Source: an uncultured Actinomycetes bacterium
GTDB taxonomy: Bacteria > Actinomycetota > Actinomycetes > Nanopelagicales > Nanopelagicaceae
DNA length: 18,443 nt
NCBI GenBank assembly: GCA_937864205.1
Contig: CALMJB010000007.1
Location: 1-18,443 of the forward strand
Direction: 5' to 3'
The notes beneath the pieces were generated by a model. That model ran no database searches and was not told where the DNA came from. It worked only from the letters and a program-made list of their open reading frames with translations. Numbering within the stretch: the first letter of the stretch is position 1; the number at the start of each line of letters is the position of its first letter. Shown piece after piece: positions 16,124 through 18,443 of the stretch. Made by a program: the position numbers and the translations under genes.

Positions 16124-16975
16124 ATGGAAATTGTCCGCAATGTTCCGGTGTTCGCCGTGATTGGCGATAGTGCCGCCTACGGAACTGGTGATGAGATAAA
16201 ACCTGGTGAGTTTCGGGGTTGGGCAAAAATATTGGCCGATAATTTTAGAAATAAGTGCGACTACATAAATTATTCAAGACCCGGAGCAAAATCTACCGAA
16301 ATTAGCTCCATTCAACTTGAGAAAATTAAGCACCATCATCCAGACCTTTGCGCGGTGATTGCCGGTGGCAATGACCTGTTGCGAAATAATTTTGATCCTG
16401 AACTCCTATATTTAAATCTTCAATCCACATGTAAACAACTGATTTCTATAGGAAGTGAAATATTGATGCTGCAATTACACGACCCGAATAAACTCCTTAA
16501 ATTACCTTGGCTATTAGCGCGAGTCTTACGTAGAAGAGTGAATGCTGTGAATGAGGTTTATGATCGAATTGCATCGGAGTTTGATGTAGTACTAGTTCAA
16601 ACTAGATCAATTCCAAATGTTCACGATCTTAAGTATTGGCACATTGATCGCATGCATCCTGGACCGATGGGCCACTTTCTTTTGGCGAGAAAATTTTCAG
16701 AATTATTGCGAACTCGCGGTTGGGATATTCAATTACCGCACAATTTTGAATCCCCGAAAAAAGCCAAACTTGAAAATATTAAATGGTATTTGCGCAATGC
16801 CATCCCATGGTTTTTAAAGCGTTCGATTGACCTATTGCCAGCCGCCATTTACTTAATGTCTGTGGAAGCTATTAATTGTGCAGTTGAAAGATTTAAAAAT
16901 AAAGAGCAATTTGAGATCGTTGATTTGGTCAAAAAACGTGGTCAGGCAACTAATCAGATACTGAAAGCAAGCTAA
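16124..16975 (+). CDS. SGNH/GDSL hydrolase family protein, cytoplasmic
   Basis: A probable esterase or acyl-hydrolase of the SGNH superfamily. Block I is VIGDSAAYGTG with nucleophile Ser16. The oxyanion Gly lies in YSRPGAKS, block III is AGGNDLL with Asn83, and block V is IDRMHPGPMGH with Asp175 and His178. All four catalytic blocks are intact. No signal peptide or membrane helix is seen, so it acts inside the cell, unlike many secreted GDSL enzymes. A C-terminal extension (about 205-283) has WYLRNAIPWFLKR and a long moderately hydrophobic helix, which may lie on the membrane. Its position after two glycosyltransferases suggests that it adds or removes an acyl group on their glycolipid or glycan product. 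That is inference; the substrate is unknown. Its stop is 8 bases from the convergent gene. Confidence 0.85.
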   Translation: MEIVRNVPVFAVIGDSAAYGTGDEIKPGEFRGWAKILADNFRNKCDYINYSRPGAKSTEISSIQLEKIKHHHPDLCAVIAGGNDLLRNNFDPELLYLNLQSTCKQLISIGSEILMLQLHDPNKLLKLPWLLARVLRRRVNAVNEVYDRIASEFDVVLVQTRSIPNVHDLKYWHIDRMHPGPMGHFLLARKFSELLRTRGWDIQLPHNFESPKKAKLENIKWYLRNAIPWFLKRSIDLLPAAIYLMSVEAINCAVERFKNKEQFEIVDLVKKRGQATNQILKAS

Positions 16976-16983
16976 AAATCGTC

Positions 16984-17733
16984 TTACTTGGTCTTGAAAT
17001 CTACCGAAACAGTTGCAGTGATTGTCTTGTTAATCGTTGTGACATCGTAAATTCCGCCAGCAGATCGATCGGTGGAATCGGGGGTGGTTACTTGAATCGG
17101 ACCACTTCGTACCGCTAGAACTGATCCGGCTTTGCCGCCGACTGCTTTTGTTATTGAATCGGCTCGAACTTTTGCATCTTTCATCGCTTCGGCCATTAGT
17201 TTTGGTCGAAGTTCATTTAAATTAGAAACATAATAAGCCGGACCAAAGTTATAAACATTCACGCCGGTTTGTAAAACTTCTCCAATTCCATTACTCAATT
17301 TTTGAATCAATTGCACATCTTTTGATCGGACTATCACGGTGCGATTTGCTCGATACGAAAGAATTCTGCCAGTCGCACTGCCGTTTAAATACTCTTCATT
17401 TGCAGAAGTAGATATTGCGCCTAATTCAATTTGGCTAGCAGTGATTCCACCTTTTGTTAAATAATCTTGTAAAGCAACGACGCTATTTTCAACTTTCTTT
17501 ACCGCTGCACTAACAGTTGGCGTCATCTCTTGCACATTCAATGTCCACACCGCATTGTCTGCGGTTGCGCTAGTGCTGGCAGATCCGGTTACGGTGATGG
17601 CATTTCCGGCTTTAGCAGCTAAGCCACCAGAAACTTTTATTAATCCGAAAGTTAAACCAGAAGTTAAAATTGCAACTGCAGCAATAATTGCGATTAAGCG
17701 ATTACGCTCGACAATGAAATTTGATTCGCTCAC
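16984..17733 (-). CDS. SIMPL-domain (DUF541) membrane-anchored protein
   Basis: A 249-residue protein with one N-terminal membrane helix (about 12-35, RLIAIIAAVAILTSGLTFGLIKV) and a SIMPL domain outside the membrane. Family marks are AITVTGSASTSATADNAVWTLNV near the start, the middle block ISYRANRTVIVRSKDVQ-like with GVNVYNFGPAYYVSNL, then LMAEAMKDAKVRADSITKAVGGKAGSVLAV, and the terminal strand TVSVDFKTK. SIMPL proteins (BP26/OMP28-like) may form channel-like rings, but no clear function is established. The start is GTG at 17733, overlapping the stop of the DUF3145 gene by GTGA, so translation is probably coupled. No Cys or enzymatic motif is seen. Confidence 0.87.
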   Translation of the reverse strand: MSESNFIVERNRLIAIIAAVAILTSGLTFGLIKVSGGLAAKAGNAITVTGSASTSATADNAVWTLNVQEMTPTVSAAVKKVENSVVALQDYLTKGGITASQIELGAISTSANEEYLNGSATGRILSYRANRTVIVRSKDVQLIQKLSNGIGEVLQTGVNVYNFGPAYYVSNLNELRPKLMAEAMKDAKVRADSITKAVGGKAGSVLAVRSGPIQVTTPDSTDRSAGGIYDVTTINKTITATVSVDFKTK

Positions 17734-18236
17734 ACCGAAATCTTATCGGGTTTACGAGCTGCCCTTTGTGACCAAGCGATTCGAAATGGTTCAAGTTCTG
17801 TATCCCACGCCACTCCGATTGCTGATTCAAGATTTGAAATTAATTTTTGCTGAGAAAAAGATGTTTCGATACATTGCTTGATTTTGTTCTCTTCGATGAC
17901 GATGTTGCCGTGTAGATCTAGATTTGCCTGGTGAATTCCTAAATCTGGAGTAGCCCGATATAAAACTGCATTATTTTGGTTAAATTCACTAATCTCAAAT
18001 CGCAACAGTTTCCAAATCTTCAAGCGATTTACTAAATCTATAGATTTTGATTTCTGGCATTGCCAATTAATTTCAATTCCGAAATTTCCAGCATCCATTG
18101 GTTTCCATAACTCATTGAAATGGTGAGTTGATTCTGAAATCACCTGTCGGATTGCCCATTCGACATGATTGAGTAAAACCGCAGGTGCGGTATAAATTCG
18201 CAATTGACCGCGAACATGCGCAGTAGCGCCAAACAT
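17730..18236 (-). CDS. DUF3145 family actinobacterial protein, function unknown
   Basis: The 168-residue protein matches the DUF3145 pattern as I know it from actinobacteria. It has an N-terminal strand and PAVLLNHVEWAIRQV (typical is SAPAALCPHVEWAV), then a Trp-rich middle with INWQC, WKLLRFEISEF and the conserved TPDLGIHQANLDLHGNIVI. The end is AIGVAWDTELEPFRIAW. No catalytic motif, membrane helix or signal is visible, so it is a cytoplasmic protein of unknown role. In other actinobacteria the gene is often beside fatty-acid synthase genes (fabF, acpP), but none is visible here. GAGGA lies 4 bases before the ATG, directly after a leader hairpin. It overlaps the SIMPL gene by 4 bases. Confidence 0.85.
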   Translation of the reverse strand: MFGATAHVRGQLRIYTAPAVLLNHVEWAIRQVISESTHHFNELWKPMDAGNFGIEINWQCQKSKSIDLVNRLKIWKLLRFEISEFNQNNAVLYRATPDLGIHQANLDLHGNIVIEENKIKQCIETSFSQQKLISNLESAIGVAWDTELEPFRIAWSQRAARKPDKISV

Positions 18237-18245
18237 TTATTCCTC

Positions 18246-18294
18246 ATTTCAGATCACTTGATGTGACCTTCCCCAGCCCACCGGTCTCTGAAAT
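18246..18294 (-). promoter_or_regulatory. Structured 5' leader of the DUF3145 gene
   Basis: Eight-base perfect arms ATTTCAGA (18246-18253) and TCTGAAAT (18287-18294) enclose 33 bases and end directly beside the GAGGA ribosome-binding site (18241-18245). Inside are two alternative helices that compete for the same bases: TCAC/GTGA (18254-18257 with 18263-18266) and GACC/GGTC (18265-18268 with 18283-18286). The enclosed loop is G-rich on the transcribed strand, with runs GG, GGG, GGGG and GG that could form a two-layer quadruplex. The layout is that of a cis-acting translational switch, but it matches no RNA family I know. Confidence 0.4.
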
Positions 18295-18443
18295 AAGTGC
18301 TTTTCTAAAGTATGTATATCCAACACCAGCCCGGTATGCAGTGCAAATAGCGCTTTTAGGTAATTCTCAGAAAGCAGTTAGACTTTGAAACAGTCCGACG
18401 CTTGGCAGTACCCGTTCCACGGTTTGTTGATTGGGTCTAGCTG

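Noticed and set aside
18254..18266. TCAC-N5-GTGA as a CRP-type operator
   Set aside because: The half-sites are in the reverse order (CRP uses GTGA-N6-TCAC) and the symmetry is better explained as part of the leader hairpin.
18378..18443. Possible end of an upstream minus-strand gene (22 codons ending FKV-stop)
   Set aside because: The frame is open to the right edge, but the end does not resemble FabF, ACP or another expected neighbour. A second minus-strand frame is open nearly as long, so the call is unsupported. The stretch 18295-18443 otherwise shows only weak promoter-like AT-rich sequence.

Overview
The window looks like a stretch of chromosome from a low-GC, streamlined actinobacterium. 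I judge GC by eye at about 40 %. The actinobacterial signs are an actinobacteria-type LeuRS with an AMSKS signature, a DUF3145 protein, an MgtA-type mannosyltransferase, and the gene set nadD-rsfS-GpgP-like phosphatase-comEA-comEC. As I recall it, that set is also grouped in Mycobacterium (Rv2421c to Rv2414c). Low GC and very tight packing suggest a freshwater planktonic lineage such as Nanopelagicales (acI), but this is inference and no marker here settles it. I see no phage, insertion sequence, CRISPR array or other mobile DNA.

Bases 1-13632 form one long minus-strand run. In transcription order it reads etfB, etfA, cysteine desulfurase, mnmA, ligA, a 39-codon membrane peptide, nadD, rsfS, a histidine phosphatase, tRNA-Ala(GGC), a short-chain dehydrogenase (SDR), leuS, comEA, and comEC (cut off by the left edge). 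Most gaps are 0-30 bases and several genes overlap. Functional pairs are visible: the desulfurase can supply sulfur to MnmA; NadD makes the NAD precursor used by the NAD-dependent ligase LigA; RsfS and LeuRS serve translation; ComEA and ComEC are the DNA-uptake receptor and channel.

A 116-base divergent intergenic region (13633-13748) with two perfect inverted repeats separates this run from a plus-strand three-gene cluster (13749-16975). That cluster holds an MgtA-like GT4 mannosyltransferase, a second GT4 glycosyltransferase and a cytoplasmic SGNH hydrolase, probably one glycolipid or glycan pathway. It meets, tail to tail with only 8 bases between, a minus-strand pair in which a DUF3145 protein overlaps a membrane-anchored SIMPL/DUF541 protein by GTGA. 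A small structured, G-rich leader sits directly in front of the DUF3145 ribosome-binding site.

The oddest features concern translation starts. The SDR gene begins with GTG one base after the tRNA 3' end, so tRNA processing would release a nearly leaderless mRNA. comEC has no ATG, GTG or TTG where its conserved N-terminus requires one. nadD appears to start at TTG overlapping the stop of the small membrane peptide. The cysteine desulfurase gene has a -10-like box placed for a leaderless transcript.
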